From the NCBI RefSeq assembly GCF_014349105.1, contig NZ_JACSJI010000003.1:124001-188000 (forward strand): a stretch of DNA of 64,000 nucleotides. Direction: 5' to 3'. The stretch comes from Caulobacter sp. 17J80-11. GTDB taxonomy: Bacteria > Pseudomonadota > Alphaproteobacteria > Caulobacterales > Caulobacteraceae. The position numbers and the translations under genes were made by a program. Shown here piece by piece: positions 56,672 to 64,000 of the stretch. Under the pieces are notes generated by a model. The model saw nothing but the letters and a program-made list of their open reading frames with translations, made no database searches and was not told the DNA's origin. Numbering within the stretch: position 1 is the stretch's first letter; each line of letters starts with the position of its first letter.

Positions 56672-58930
56672 GTGTTCCGGATCCTCTCTTGCCTGACGAC
56701 CGCGCATGATTGGCGCCTCGTTCCGGTGGCGGCGCTGGTCTGTCTGGCGGCGACGCTCACCGCCTTCCGGCTGTACGCCAAGGCTTGCGCCTACAAGGGC
56801 GGACTGCGCGCGACCTGGACCGGCTTCACCGGCGTGGCCGCCGGGGCGGGGGTCTGGGCCACCCACTTCATCGCCGTGCTGGCCTACGAGCCGGGTTTCC
56901 GCACCGGCTACGCCCTGGGCCCCACCGCCCTGTCCCTGCTGGTCGCGATCGCGAGCACGGCGGCGGGCTTCGGCCTGGCCAGCTTCGGCGGCCCGCGCTG
57001 GCGCGCGGCCGGCGGCGCGCTGCTGGGCCTCGGCGTCGGCGCCATGCACTACACCGGCATGTCCGGCCTGCGGACCGAGGGCGTGCTGAGCTGGGACCCG
57101 GGCCTGGTGCTGGCCTCCCTGGCCGTGGGCGCGACCCTGTCGACCGCCGCCCTGTTCGCGGCCGGGAGCGCGACGAGCTGGCGGCGTTCCGCCGGCGCGG
57201 CGGTGCTCTACATGCTGGCCATCTGCAGCCTGCACTTCACCGGCATGGGCGCGATCACCATCGTGCCGGACTCCTCGGTCGCCGTTCCGCCGGAGCTCTT
57301 GGACCACCACACCCTGGCGGTCGCGGTCACCAGCCTGGCCGTCATGATCCTGTGCGCCGCGGTCGGCGCCACGGTGATGGAAGGGGTCGGCCGCCGGGAC
57401 TCGCTGCGAAGCCTGCGCGGGGCCGTGGAGGCCTTGCCGCAGGCCATGTGCCTGTTCGACGCCGAGGACCGCTGCGTGATCTGGAACTCGCGGTACGAGG
57501 CGCTGAACATCGACAGCGTCGTGCGGCTGCGTCCCGGCCTGCCGTTCCGCGAGATGCTGGAAGCGGACCTGGCCGCCGGCCAGTATCCGGAGGCCGCCGG
57601 CCGCGAGGCGGAGTGGCTGGACGAACGCCTGGCCGCGCGCCGCGCCGCGCCCTGTACGCTGGAGCAGCGCACCGTCGACGGGCGCTGGATTCGTGTCGAG
57701 GACCGCCGCGCCGCCGACGGCGGGGTGGTCTCGGTGCTGACCGACGTCACCGACCTGAAGCGCGACGCCGAGGTGCTGGCCCAGGCCCGTGACGCGGCCG
57801 AGGCCGCCAACCGGGCCAAGAGCGAGTTCCTGGCCAATATGAGTCACGAAATCCGCACGCCCCTGAACGGCGTGCTGGGCGTGGCGGACGTGCTCGCCGG
57901 CCGGCCGATGGCCGCGAACGATCACGAACTGGTCGAGGTGATCCGCGCCTCGGGGCGGACCCTGGAGCGCCTGTTGTCGGACGTCCTCGACCTCGCGCGC
58001 GTGGAATCCGGGCGGCTCGATATCCAAACCGAGGCGTTCGATCTCGGAGACGCGGTTTGTTCCGTCGCGGCGCTGGCCGTGCCGCTGGCCGAAGCCAAGG
58101 GCATCGCTCTGAAGGTCGAGGCGGCGATCGACGCCGATCACGTCTTCGGCGATCCGATCCGCCTCAAGCAGGTGCTGACTAACCTGATCAGCAATGCGGT
58201 GAAGTTCACGGAGCGCGGTGAAGTGACCGTGCGGATCGTCCGGAACGGCGACGTCTACGAGTTCTCCGTGCGCGACACCGGGCTCGGCTTCGACGCCGCA
58301 ACCAAGGCGCGCCTGTTCGACCGCTTCGAACAGGCCGACGGTTCGATCACCCGACAGTTCGGCGGCGCCGGCCTTGGATTGGCGATCTCGCGCCAGCTCG
58401 TCGAGCTTATGGGCGGGCGGCTGGAGTGCGACAGCACACCCGGAGCAGGCTCGACGTTCACCTTCGCCCTGCCGCTGCCGTCGGCCCCCAAAGCTCCCCC
58501 GGCGGACTTTCCGGCGACGGCTCCAGCGGTCGGGGCCGACCGGCCGATGCGCGTACTGCTGGCCGACGACCATCCGACCAACCGCCGGGTGGTGGAGCTG
58601 GTGCTCGACCAGGCCGGGGTGGAGCTGACCGCGGTGGCCGACGGCCTCGCCGCGCTGGAGGCTTTCCGCGTGGGCGCCTACGACGCCGTGCTGATGGACA
58701 TGCAGATGCCGGTGATGGACGGGCTCTCGGCCACCCGGGCGATCCGCGACTACGAGCGGGATCGGGGGCTTGTCGCCACGCCGGTGATCATGCTGACCGC
58801 CAACGCCCTTCCCGAGCACGTCGAGGCGGCTCTGGACGCCGGCGCCGTGCGCCACCTGCCCAAGCCGATCTCCGCGCCTGGCCTGCTCATGGCCCTGGCC
58901 GAGGTCGTCGAAGAGCGCGCCGCCGCCTGA
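56672..58930 (+). CDS. MHYT-domain hybrid histidine kinase with receiver
   Basis: The 752-aa protein has seven membrane spans forming an MHYT sensor (about 1-240), with WATHFIAVLAY, AMHYTGMSGL and LHFTGMGAIT. This domain is thought to sense O2, CO or NO through a metal. A PAS-like region (about 250-365) comes next, then HisKA with H392 in MSHEIRTPLNG and the ATPase motifs NLISNAVKFTERG, DTGLGFD and GGAGLGLAIS. A receiver follows, with phospho-acceptor D676 in LMDMQMPVMDG and K in LPKPIS. Output needs an Hpt protein or another receiver. GTG start with GGAAAGG upstream. Confidence 0.9.
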   Translation: MFRILSCLTTAHDWRLVPVAALVCLAATLTAFRLYAKACAYKGGLRATWTGFTGVAAGAGVWATHFIAVLAYEPGFRTGYALGPTALSLLVAIASTAAGFGLASFGGPRWRAAGGALLGLGVGAMHYTGMSGLRTEGVLSWDPGLVLASLAVGATLSTAALFAAGSATSWRRSAGAAVLYMLAICSLHFTGMGAITIVPDSSVAVPPELLDHHTLAVAVTSLAVMILCAAVGATVMEGVGRRDSLRSLRGAVEALPQAMCLFDAEDRCVIWNSRYEALNIDSVVRLRPGLPFREMLEADLAAGQYPEAAGREAEWLDERLAARRAAPCTLEQRTVDGRWIRVEDRRAADGGVVSVLTDVTDLKRDAEVLAQARDAAEAANRAKSEFLANMSHEIRTPLNGVLGVADVLAGRPMAANDHELVEVIRASGRTLERLLSDVLDLARVESGRLDIQTEAFDLGDAVCSVAALAVPLAEAKGIALKVEAAIDADHVFGDPIRLKQVLTNLISNAVKFTERGEVTVRIVRNGDVYEFSVRDTGLGFDAATKARLFDRFEQADGSITRQFGGAGLGLAISRQLVELMGGRLECDSTPGAGSTFTFALPLPSAPKAPPADFPATAPAVGADRPMRVLLADDHPTNRRVVELVLDQAGVELTAVADGLAALEAFRVGAYDAVLMDMQMPVMDGLSATRAIRDYERDRGLVATPVIMLTANALPEHVEAALDAGAVRHLPKPISAPGLLMALAEVVEERAAA

Positions 58931-58983
58931 GCGGCCTCCGCCCGGCTTGCGCAGGCGGCCGAAGCGGTCCTGAGTGCCCGGCC

Positions 58984-59403
58984 ATGCGTCAGGCCGTCCA
59001 CACTCTCGAGATCGCCACGCCGGGGCGGGGCCTGACCGACGTCACCCGTCCGACCCGGGCCTGGGTCGACGCCCAGGGCATGGGCGAGGGCCTGCTGACC
59101 GTGTTCTGCCGGCACACCTCCGCCTCTCTGCTGATCCAGGAGAACGCCGACCCGGACGTGCGCGCCGACCTGGAGGCCTTCTTCGCCCGTCTCGCGCCGG
59201 AGCAGCCGGGCCTCTACCGGCACGACGCCGAAGGGCCGGACGACATGCCGGCCCACATCCGCGCGGCCCTGACTCAGACCCAGCTGTCGATTCCGCTGGT
59301 CGGCGGCCGCCTGGCGTTGGGGACGTGGCAGGGGATCTATCTGTTCGAGCACCGCCGCCGGCCGCACGCGCGCGAACTGGCGCTGCACCTGATCGGCGCC
59401 TGA
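58984..59403 (+). CDS. YjbQ family protein (UPF0047)
   Basis: The 139-aa protein matches YjbQ. It has TRAWVDAQGMGEGLLTVFCR, HTSASLLIQENADPDVRADL, RHDAEGPDDMPAHIRAAL and LGTWQGIYLFEHR. The family was linked to secondary thiamine-phosphate synthase activity, but its main role is unclear. The Cys and His residues fit the proposed active site. It lies 53 bp after the histidine kinase stop. Confidence 0.9.
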   Translation: MRQAVHTLEIATPGRGLTDVTRPTRAWVDAQGMGEGLLTVFCRHTSASLLIQENADPDVRADLEAFFARLAPEQPGLYRHDAEGPDDMPAHIRAALTQTQLSIPLVGGRLALGTWQGIYLFEHRRRPHARELALHLIGA

Positions 59404-59456
59404 AGCGGCCGCAGCGCCCGGAGGGGTCGCGCTGTCAGATTATGCGGAAGGAAGAA

Positions 59457-59532
<76 letters not shown>

Positions 59533-59723
59533 GTCGCCGAAGCGAGGGCGCTCCTATAGGGGCTCACGCGCGGCTGGGCAAGCGCTCAATTCACTCGCGC
59601 GCCGCTTTGATGAGACCGACGTTCGGTCAACGGCAGACCCCGCCCGCAGATGCGCCGCCAGACAGGGCCTGAGTCGGGCGCCGACCGGCCTCAGGCCACT
59701 TCGTCGACCCGCGAAATCCTTGC

Positions 59724-59745
59724 GCGTCCGTAATGATACGGACGC
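59724..59745. promoter_or_regulatory. Palindrome GCGTCCGTA-N4-TACGGACGC, candidate regulator site
   Basis: Perfect 9-bp arms (59724-59732 and 59737-59745) enclose ATGA. Its core CCGTA-N4-TACGG recurs at 63160-63173, on the far side of the receptor gene and before the MarR gene. It lies 254 bp upstream of the receptor start. No other example was seen by eye in this window. Confidence 0.6.
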
Positions 59746-59879
59746 TAAAACATCGGTTTTCTATAAAGATTACATGCATTTAATTTCGGCGCGCGATCGT
59801 GGCCCCGTGCGAAAACCCTTATTTTATTGGGAACTCGATTGTTGGATTGTTGCAGATTCGTAACAAGCTGAAGCGGGTA
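59746..59879. other. AT-rich part of the receptor upstream region
   Basis: This 134-bp stretch is clearly lower in GC than its surroundings and contains tracts such as TTCTATAAAG and TTTAATTTC. It has a tandem octamer GATTGTTG twice at 59837-59852. No gene is visible in it on either strand. It is a likely promoter and upstream-element region; I cannot place the -35 and -10. Confidence 0.45.
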
Positions 59880-59893
59880 TGACACCGGTGTTA
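59880..59893 (+). promoter_or_regulatory. LacI-type operator candidate
   Basis: TGACACCGGTGTTA is a palindrome with one mismatch and the central CG of LacI-family operators; the inner ACACCGGTGT is exact. It lies about 106 bp before the receptor start, between the AT-rich stretch and the structured leader. No LacI gene is in this window. Confidence 0.5.
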
Positions 59894-59905
59894 CAAAGCG
59901 TCTGG

Positions 59906-59980
59906 CCGGGCGTGCGCGCCCGTAGCTAAGCCTCTCCCCCTGCGACAGTCGCAGGCCGGGTCGCACGCCCGGTTGTTTTT
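59906..59980 (+). promoter_or_regulatory. Leader with alternative hairpins and a terminator-like T-tract
   Basis: CCGGGCGTGCG (59906-59916) can pair perfectly with CGCACGCCCGG (59962-59972). It can instead pair locally as CGGGCG-TGCG-CGCCCG (59907-59922), leaving CCGGG-N7-CCCGG (59956-59972) free to form a short terminator-like hairpin. TTGTTTTT follows (59973-59980), then GGGGGAAG, the ribosome-binding site. TGCGA-CAG-TCGCA (59941-59953) forms another hairpin, and CCCCC just before it could pair with GGGGG of the ribosome site. Confidence 0.45.
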
Positions 59981-59998
59981 GGGGGAAGTGAAATTCTC

Positions 59999-62900
59999 AT
60001 GCTTAAAAGGCATCTGCTCGGCACCACCGTGGTCGCCGGGTTTGCCGCGCTCGGGGCGATGTCCATCGCGCCGGCCGCTTACGCTCAATCTGACGAAGCC
60101 AAGCCCGCCGAGGCTTCGGATCAGGAAAAGGCCGCCGACCAGGCCAACGTCGACGAACTGGTCGTCGTGGGCTCGCGTCTGCGTCGCGACACCTTCAACT
60201 CGCCCTCGCCGGTGCAGGTGGTGACCCGCGAAGAAACCATCATGGCCGGCTACGCTTCGGCCACCGCCGCCCTGCAGGGCACGGCGGTCACCGGTGGCGG
60301 CGCGCAGATCAACAACGCCTACGGCGGCTTCGTGACCAACGGCGGTCCGGGCGCCAACACCATCGGCCTGCGCGGCCTGGGCGCCGGGCGCACCCTGGTG
60401 CTGATCAACGGCCGCCGCGTGTCGCCGGCCGGCACCCGCGGTTCGGTCGGCTCGGCCGACCTGAACGTGCTGCCGAACGCCATGATCGACCGCGTGGAAA
60501 TCCTGCGCGACGGCGCCTCGTCGATCTACGGCTCCGACGCCGTCGCCGGCGTGGTCAACGTCATGACCCGCAAGAGCGTCGACGGCCTGGAGTTCGAAGG
60601 CCAGTACAACATGCCGGCGCACGACGGCGGCGACGAGTCCCGCTTCTCGATCGTCGGCGGCACGCACGGCGACAACTGGCGGATCTCGGGCTCGTACGAG
60701 CACTACGAGCGCTCCGACCTGACCCTGGCCGATCGGGAATGGACGCGTTGCAACCGCGACATGATCCTGAAGAACTCGAACGTCCCGGCCAGCCTGCGCG
60801 AGACGATCGACCCGGTCACCGGCAAGGAAAAGTGCTACCCGATCACCGCGACCGGCTCGAACGGCGTGACGATCAACACGCTGGGCACCAGCAACATCAG
60901 CGGCGGCGTCGCGGCTCCGGGCGCGACGGGCACGACCTTCAACCGCTGGCGTCCGAACTCGGCGGTGACCACCGGCCTCGTCGGCTGGGAAGGCGTCGGC
61001 GGCGGCTCGACCACGAACACCAACATCCGCGACACCTTCGATCCGCGCACCCTGAACCGGTCGCTGATCTCGCCGGTGCAGATCGACACGGTGTTCGCCC
61101 AGGCCAGCTACGACCTGCACGCGCTGGGCGACGCCGAAGTGTACGGCGAGCTGCTGATCAACCAGCGTGACTCGCAGCAGACCGGCTACCGTCAGCTGTC
61201 GCTGGACTACCTGAAGGGCAGCCTGCTGATCCCGACCAACCTGCAGGGCAGCACCCTGGCGTCGGGGGCGACCAACACCTTCAGCGGCATCTTCCCGGGC
61301 CGTGACATCGGCGTGCGCAGCTTCATCGGCTTCGGCAACGACAAGAGCTCGCAGGGCGTCGACTTCACCAAGTTCACCGCCGGCGTTCGCGGCGACTTCT
61401 TCCTGCCCGAGTGGCGCTACGACGTGAACGTCACGTCCTCGCGCTCGGACTCGACGTACTCGCAGCAGTCCTGGATCACGCCGCGTCTGGGCGAGTCGCT
61501 GGACGTGGTGGCCGCTCCGGCCAGCATGGACCCGGCCCTGGTCCGCAAGGGCGCCGACGGCGTGACCAACGTCACCTGCGCGGTGAACATCACCAACCCG
61601 ACCATCCGCTGTATCCCGGCTCCGGTGGTCAACGCCCAGAGCGTCGGCGGCGACCTGCCGGCGGACTGGATCAACTACACCTGGAAGACGGTCACCGGCT
61701 CCACCAAGTACAAGGAGACCCTGGTCAGCGCTTCGGTCGACGGTCCGCTGTTCGACCTGCCGGCGGGCAAGGTGATCGGCGCCTTCGGCGTCGAGTTCCG
61801 TGACGCGCACATCGACGACTCCCCGGCGCCGGAAAGCGTCGCGTCGCAGCTCTACAACCTGACCTCCTCGCAGCCGACCCGCGGCGAAGATTCGGTTTGG
61901 GAAGCTTTCGGCGAAGTCGAAGTGCCGATCCTGGCCGATCTGCCGTTCGCCGACGAGCTGACCGTCAACCTGTCGGCCCGTTACACCGACTACGACTCGT
62001 ACGGCGCGGACTGGACCCACAAGGTGGCGGGCGTCTACAGCCCGTTCAGCTGGGCCTCGCTGCGCGCGTCCTACGGCACCTCGTTCCGCGCCCCGGCGCT
62101 GTTTGAGCAGTTCCTGGGCGCCACCACCGGCTTCGCGCAGGCCACGGTCGACCCGTGCACCCCGGGCGGCCTGGGCGCGAGCGATCCGGTCGTCATCGCG
62201 AACTGCCTGGCCGAAGTCGGTCCGGGCTTCACCCAGACCAGCGGCATCACCATCTACGGCGGTGGCGGCGCGGCTCAGGGCCTGAAGGCCGAAACCTCCG
62301 AGAACGTGACCTTCGGCCTGATCCTGCAGCCGGAACTGCCGAGCGCCTTCGGCAAGCTGGACGTGGCGGTCGACTACTTCGAGGTCGACATCCGCAACGG
62401 CGTGAACCGCATCGGGTCGAACAACCTGATGAGCCTCTGCTACTCCGACCCGAACTTCCGCGGTCCGGGCAGCGAAGGCTGGTGCCGTTACGTCACGCGT
62501 GACTCCGGCAAGAAGCTGACCATCTACGACAGCTACACCAACGTCTCGCGCCAGTACGTCGAAGGCATCGACTACAACGTGCGTTGGTCGCGTGAAGTCG
62601 GCCCCGGCGATCTGCGCGTCACCGCCGGCGTCACCCAGTACCTGTCGCAGGCCTCGGCCACCTTCGAGGACGCGCCGCTGATCGAGTCCAACGGCAGCCT
62701 GACCTCGCCGGAGTACACCGGCACCCTCGACGCCAGCTACAAGCTGGACAAGTGGACCTTCCGCTACGGCGCGGAATGGGTCGGGGCTCAGGACAGCGCG
62801 TTCCGTCGTCCGGCCACCGTTCCGGGCTTCCCGACCGTGAAGTGGACCGACGTCTACGACGTGAGCGTGCCGGACTACTTCCTGCACCACCTCTCGGTCC

Positions 62901-63073
62901 GCTACCAGGCGGACGACTGGTCGGCCATCGTGGGCGTCCGCAACGTGTTCGACGAGGAGCCGCCGACCATCTCGGCCGACGGCCGTACGAACCGTATCGG
63001 CAACGCGCCGCTGTACAGCGGCTACGACTACGTGGGCCGGTCCTTCTTCGTGAACCTCTCGAAGAAGTTCTGA
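59999..63073 (+). CDS. TonB-dependent outer-membrane receptor
   Basis: The 1024-aa protein has a signal peptide (about residues 1-30, ending AYAQ), a DELVVVGSRL TonB-box-like segment and a plug domain with TIGLRGLGAGRTLVLINGRR, EILRDGASSIYGSDAVAGVV and VNVMTRK. A long beta-barrel follows, ending FFVNLSKKF with terminal Phe. This belongs to the Caulobacter/Xanthomonas group of large receptors for carbohydrates, siderophores or other bulky substrates. The ligand is unknown. A LacI-like operator upstream would fit a carbohydrate, a MarR partner would not especially, so I leave it open. Codon use is strongly biased, as in highly expressed genes. A strong terminator follows 23 bp after the stop. 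Confidence 0.93.
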   Translation: MLKRHLLGTTVVAGFAALGAMSIAPAAYAQSDEAKPAEASDQEKAADQANVDELVVVGSRLRRDTFNSPSPVQVVTREETIMAGYASATAALQGTAVTGGGAQINNAYGGFVTNGGPGANTIGLRGLGAGRTLVLINGRRVSPAGTRGSVGSADLNVLPNAMIDRVEILRDGASSIYGSDAVAGVVNVMTRKSVDGLEFEGQYNMPAHDGGDESRFSIVGGTHGDNWRISGSYEHYERSDLTLADREWTRCNRDMILKNSNVPASLRETIDPVTGKEKCYPITATGSNGVTINTLGTSNISGGVAAPGATGTTFNRWRPNSAVTTGLVGWEGVGGGSTTNTNIRDTFDPRTLNRSLISPVQIDTVFAQASYDLHALGDAEVYGELLINQRDSQQTGYRQLSLDYLKGSLLIPTNLQGSTLASGATNTFSGIFPGRDIGVRSFIGFGNDKSSQGVDFTKFTAGVRGDFFLPEWRYDVNVTSSRSDSTYSQQSWITPRLGESLDVVAAPASMDPALVRKGADGVTNVTCAVNITNPTIRCIPAPVVNAQSVGGDLPADWINYTWKTVTGSTKYKETLVSASVDGPLFDLPAGKVIGAFGVEFRDAHIDDSPAPESVASQLYNLTSSQPTRGEDSVWEAFGEVEVPILADLPFADELTVNLSARYTDYDSYGADWTHKVAGVYSPFSWASLRASYGTSFRAPALFEQFLGATTGFAQATVDPCTPGGLGASDPVVIANCLAEVGPGFTQTSGITIYGGGGAAQGLKAETSENVTFGLILQPELPSAFGKLDVAVDYFEVDIRNGVNRIGSNNLMSLCYSDPNFRGPGSEGWCRYVTRDSGKKLTIYDSYTNVSRQYVEGIDYNVRWSREVGPGDLRVTAGVTQYLSQASATFEDAPLIESNGSLTSPEYTGTLDASYKLDKWTFRYGAEWVGAQDSAFRRPATVPGFPTVKWTDVYDVSVPDYFLHHLSVRYQADDWSAIVGVRNVFDEEPPTISADGRTNRIGNAPLYSGYDYVGRSFFVNLSKKF

Positions 63074-63096
63074 TCCAGGCGTAGCCACGGGAATTT

Positions 63097-63131
63097 GGGC
63101 GGCGGACTCCGGTCCGCCGCCCATTTTTTTT
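63097..63131 (+). terminator. Strong intrinsic terminator of the receptor gene
   Basis: The stem GGGCGGCGGAC (63097-63107) / GTCCGCCGCCC (63112-63122) has a TCCG tetraloop and a run of eight T (63124-63131). It is the clearest terminator in the window. Confidence 0.95.
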
Positions 63132-63159
63132 ATGAAGCCGGTCAAAGGCCTCGCTTATC

Positions 63160-63173
63160 CCGTAGCGCTACGG
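63160..63173. promoter_or_regulatory. Palindrome CCGTA-GCGC-TACGG, candidate MarR operator
   Basis: A perfect 14-bp palindrome lies between the receptor terminator and the MarR start, 120 bp before it. It shares CCGTA-N4-TACGG and a following AC with the site at 59724-59745. A self-regulated MarR gene typically has such a site in its own promoter. Confidence 0.6.
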
Positions 63174-63292
63174 ACAAAAAATGGTCACAATTGCGCCGGG
63201 AGCCGGACATGATTCCGGGCGGGCGCGGGCGGGCGTCCGCATCTTCCTTATTCCGCCCGGTCGGACCAAGTATCCCCGATGGAGAGTTCCCC

Positions 63293-63781
63293 ATGGCCGC
63301 GGCCCTTCCGGCAGGAGCGACGATGGACGAAGACGCGCCGATCGACGTGGGCGACGTCATGACTCTCATAGGGATGGAGCTGCGCCGCGCGCAGATCGCC
63401 TCGACGCGGCGGTTCGGCGAGCTGCTCGGGCCCAAGGGCGTCGCCCCCGGCCAGTACAGCGTGCTCAAGCTGATCGTCGCCAACCCCGGCCGCACCCAGT
63501 CGGCCCTGGCCGAAGCCCTGCGGCTGGACCGCTCGACCATGGTGCCGATCATCGACCGGCTGGAGGAGAGCGGCCTGGTGCGCCGGGTGCGCAAGCCGTC
63601 CGACCGCCGGGCCTACGCCCTGCAGGCCACCCCGGCCGGCGAGGCCTTCCTGGCCGAAATCGAGCCGCTGATCTCCTCGCTGGAAGCCGACATGGCCGCC
63701 AGCCTGGATCCGAACGAACGCGCCGTCCTGCTCAAGCTGCTGCGCCGGGTGACGGATTCGCTGGAGGCCGGCGACCGCTGA
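63293..63781 (+). CDS. MarR family transcriptional regulator
   Basis: The 162-aa protein has a winged helix-turn-helix: the RTQSALAEALRLDRSTMVPI recognition region and the wing LVRRVRKPSDRRAYALQAT. Helices at both ends form the dimer interface. MarR proteins bind palindromes and release them on ligand binding. The ATG follows GGAG. Candidate sites flank the upstream receptor gene, so control of the receptor and itself is a testable hypothesis. Confidence 0.88.
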   Translation: MAAALPAGATMDEDAPIDVGDVMTLIGMELRRAQIASTRRFGELLGPKGVAPGQYSVLKLIVANPGRTQSALAEALRLDRSTMVPIIDRLEESGLVRRVRKPSDRRAYALQATPAGEAFLAEIEPLISSLEADMAASLDPNERAVLLKLLRRVTDSLEAGDR

Positions 63782-63873
63782 GCGGTCCGGCCTAAGCGTT
63801 TCGTTCACCAGCCGCGCCGATATTCCGACGCTTGAAGTCGGAGCGCGACGCTGCGCGCTCCAGGGAGGCGGAC

Positions 63874-64000
63874 ATGGCCAGGCGCGACCTGACTGGAGCG
63901 GTGGACTTCTCGGTGCTGGAGCGGCTGGCCGCCGGCGACGCGACCGTCGTCGAGGAGGTGCTGGACCTGTTCCGCGAGCAGGCGGCCCTGTGGGCGCCCC
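63874..64000 (+). CDS. Hpt domain phosphotransfer protein, 3' truncated
   Basis: The 42 visible codons start MARRDLTGAVDFSVLERLAA and continue GDATVVEEVLDLFREQAALW. This is the helix-1/2 region of an Hpt protein such as those of Caulobacter. The phosphohistidine lies beyond the window edge. The ATG has GGAGGCG upstream. It could accept a phosphoryl group from a hybrid kinase; partnership with the MHYT kinase 5 kb away is only a guess. Confidence 0.7.
   Translation, partial: MARRDLTGAVDFSVLERLAAGDATVVEEVLDLFREQAALWAP

Noticed and set aside
59891-63145. 1084-aa open frame on the minus strand
   Set aside because: It is antisense to the TonB receptor gene, rich in Arg, Ala, Val and Asp from reversed GC-rich codons, and has no domain. 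The opposite strand has signal peptide, plug and barrel.

Overview
This 64 kb window is GC-rich chromosomal DNA of an alphaproteobacterium, most probably a member of the Caulobacteraceae (Caulobacter or Phenylobacterium type). The strongest marker is a circularly permuted two-piece tmRNA gene whose encoded tag reads ANDNFAEEFAVAA, the Caulobacter tag. A TipN-like polarity protein, an alpha-type SspB, a large TonB-dependent receptor, an EcfG-type promoter and frequent GTG/TTG starts fit the same group. I see no phage, transposase, plasmid or CRISPR genes. The window reads as core chromosome with dispersed intergenic repeats.

Layout. 0-1.5 kb: end of an amidohydrolase and an Hsp20 chaperone with a structured leader. 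1.5-9.7 kb: lipid A/LPS genes on the minus strand (lpxK, waaA, a DUF374 acyltransferase and msbA, joined by ATGA overlaps), with a DSP-type phosphatase (possible CtpA) divergent from msbA, then a small membrane protein, DUF4170, cysQ and a TldD/PmbA peptidase. 9.7-21.8 kb: mixed metabolism and transport (MAPEG, MATE, ubiD, GNAT, alpha/beta hydrolase, EamA exporter, gamma-glutamyltransferase, BON-LysM protein) ending in small stress-type proteins, with a tandem DUF2171 pair behind a candidate EcfG promoter. 21.8-26 kb: fumC, a RusA-like nuclease, a C13 caspase-like protease, and sspB next to ssrA. 26-36.4 kb: miaA, mrp, folA-thyA, a divergent ilvC, a deoxyribosyltransferase between inverted repeats, a tRNA methyltransferase, a polyprenyl synthase, a WecA/MraY-like transferase and an aspartate aminotransferase. 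36.5-45.1 kb: an orphan secreted protein, a VTT membrane protein, a GST, then the elongasome cluster mreB-mreC-mreD-mrdA-rodA. 45.1-59.5 kb: hydrolase, transport and envelope genes, the TipN-like coiled-coil protein, phospholipase D, a TPM/TPM/LemA operon, an MHYT hybrid histidine kinase, YjbQ and tRNA-Lys. 59.5-64 kb: a TonB-dependent receptor with an elaborate upstream region, a MarR regulator and the start of an Hpt protein.

How the parts relate. Much of the window serves the cell envelope: lipid A assembly and export, elongation (Mre/PBP2/RodA), polyprenyl and undecaprenyl-phosphate chemistry, polarity and outer-membrane uptake. A second theme is protein quality control: ssrA makes the degradation tag and its neighbour sspB encodes the ClpXP adaptor that recognises it.

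The most interesting non-coding structure is at the right end. The palindrome CCGTA-N4-TACGG occurs once upstream and once downstream of the TonB receptor gene, the second copy lying before a MarR gene. A LacI-like operator and a terminator-like, mutually exclusive hairpin set also sit in front of the receptor. I saw no clearly new multi-gene defence or biosynthetic system.
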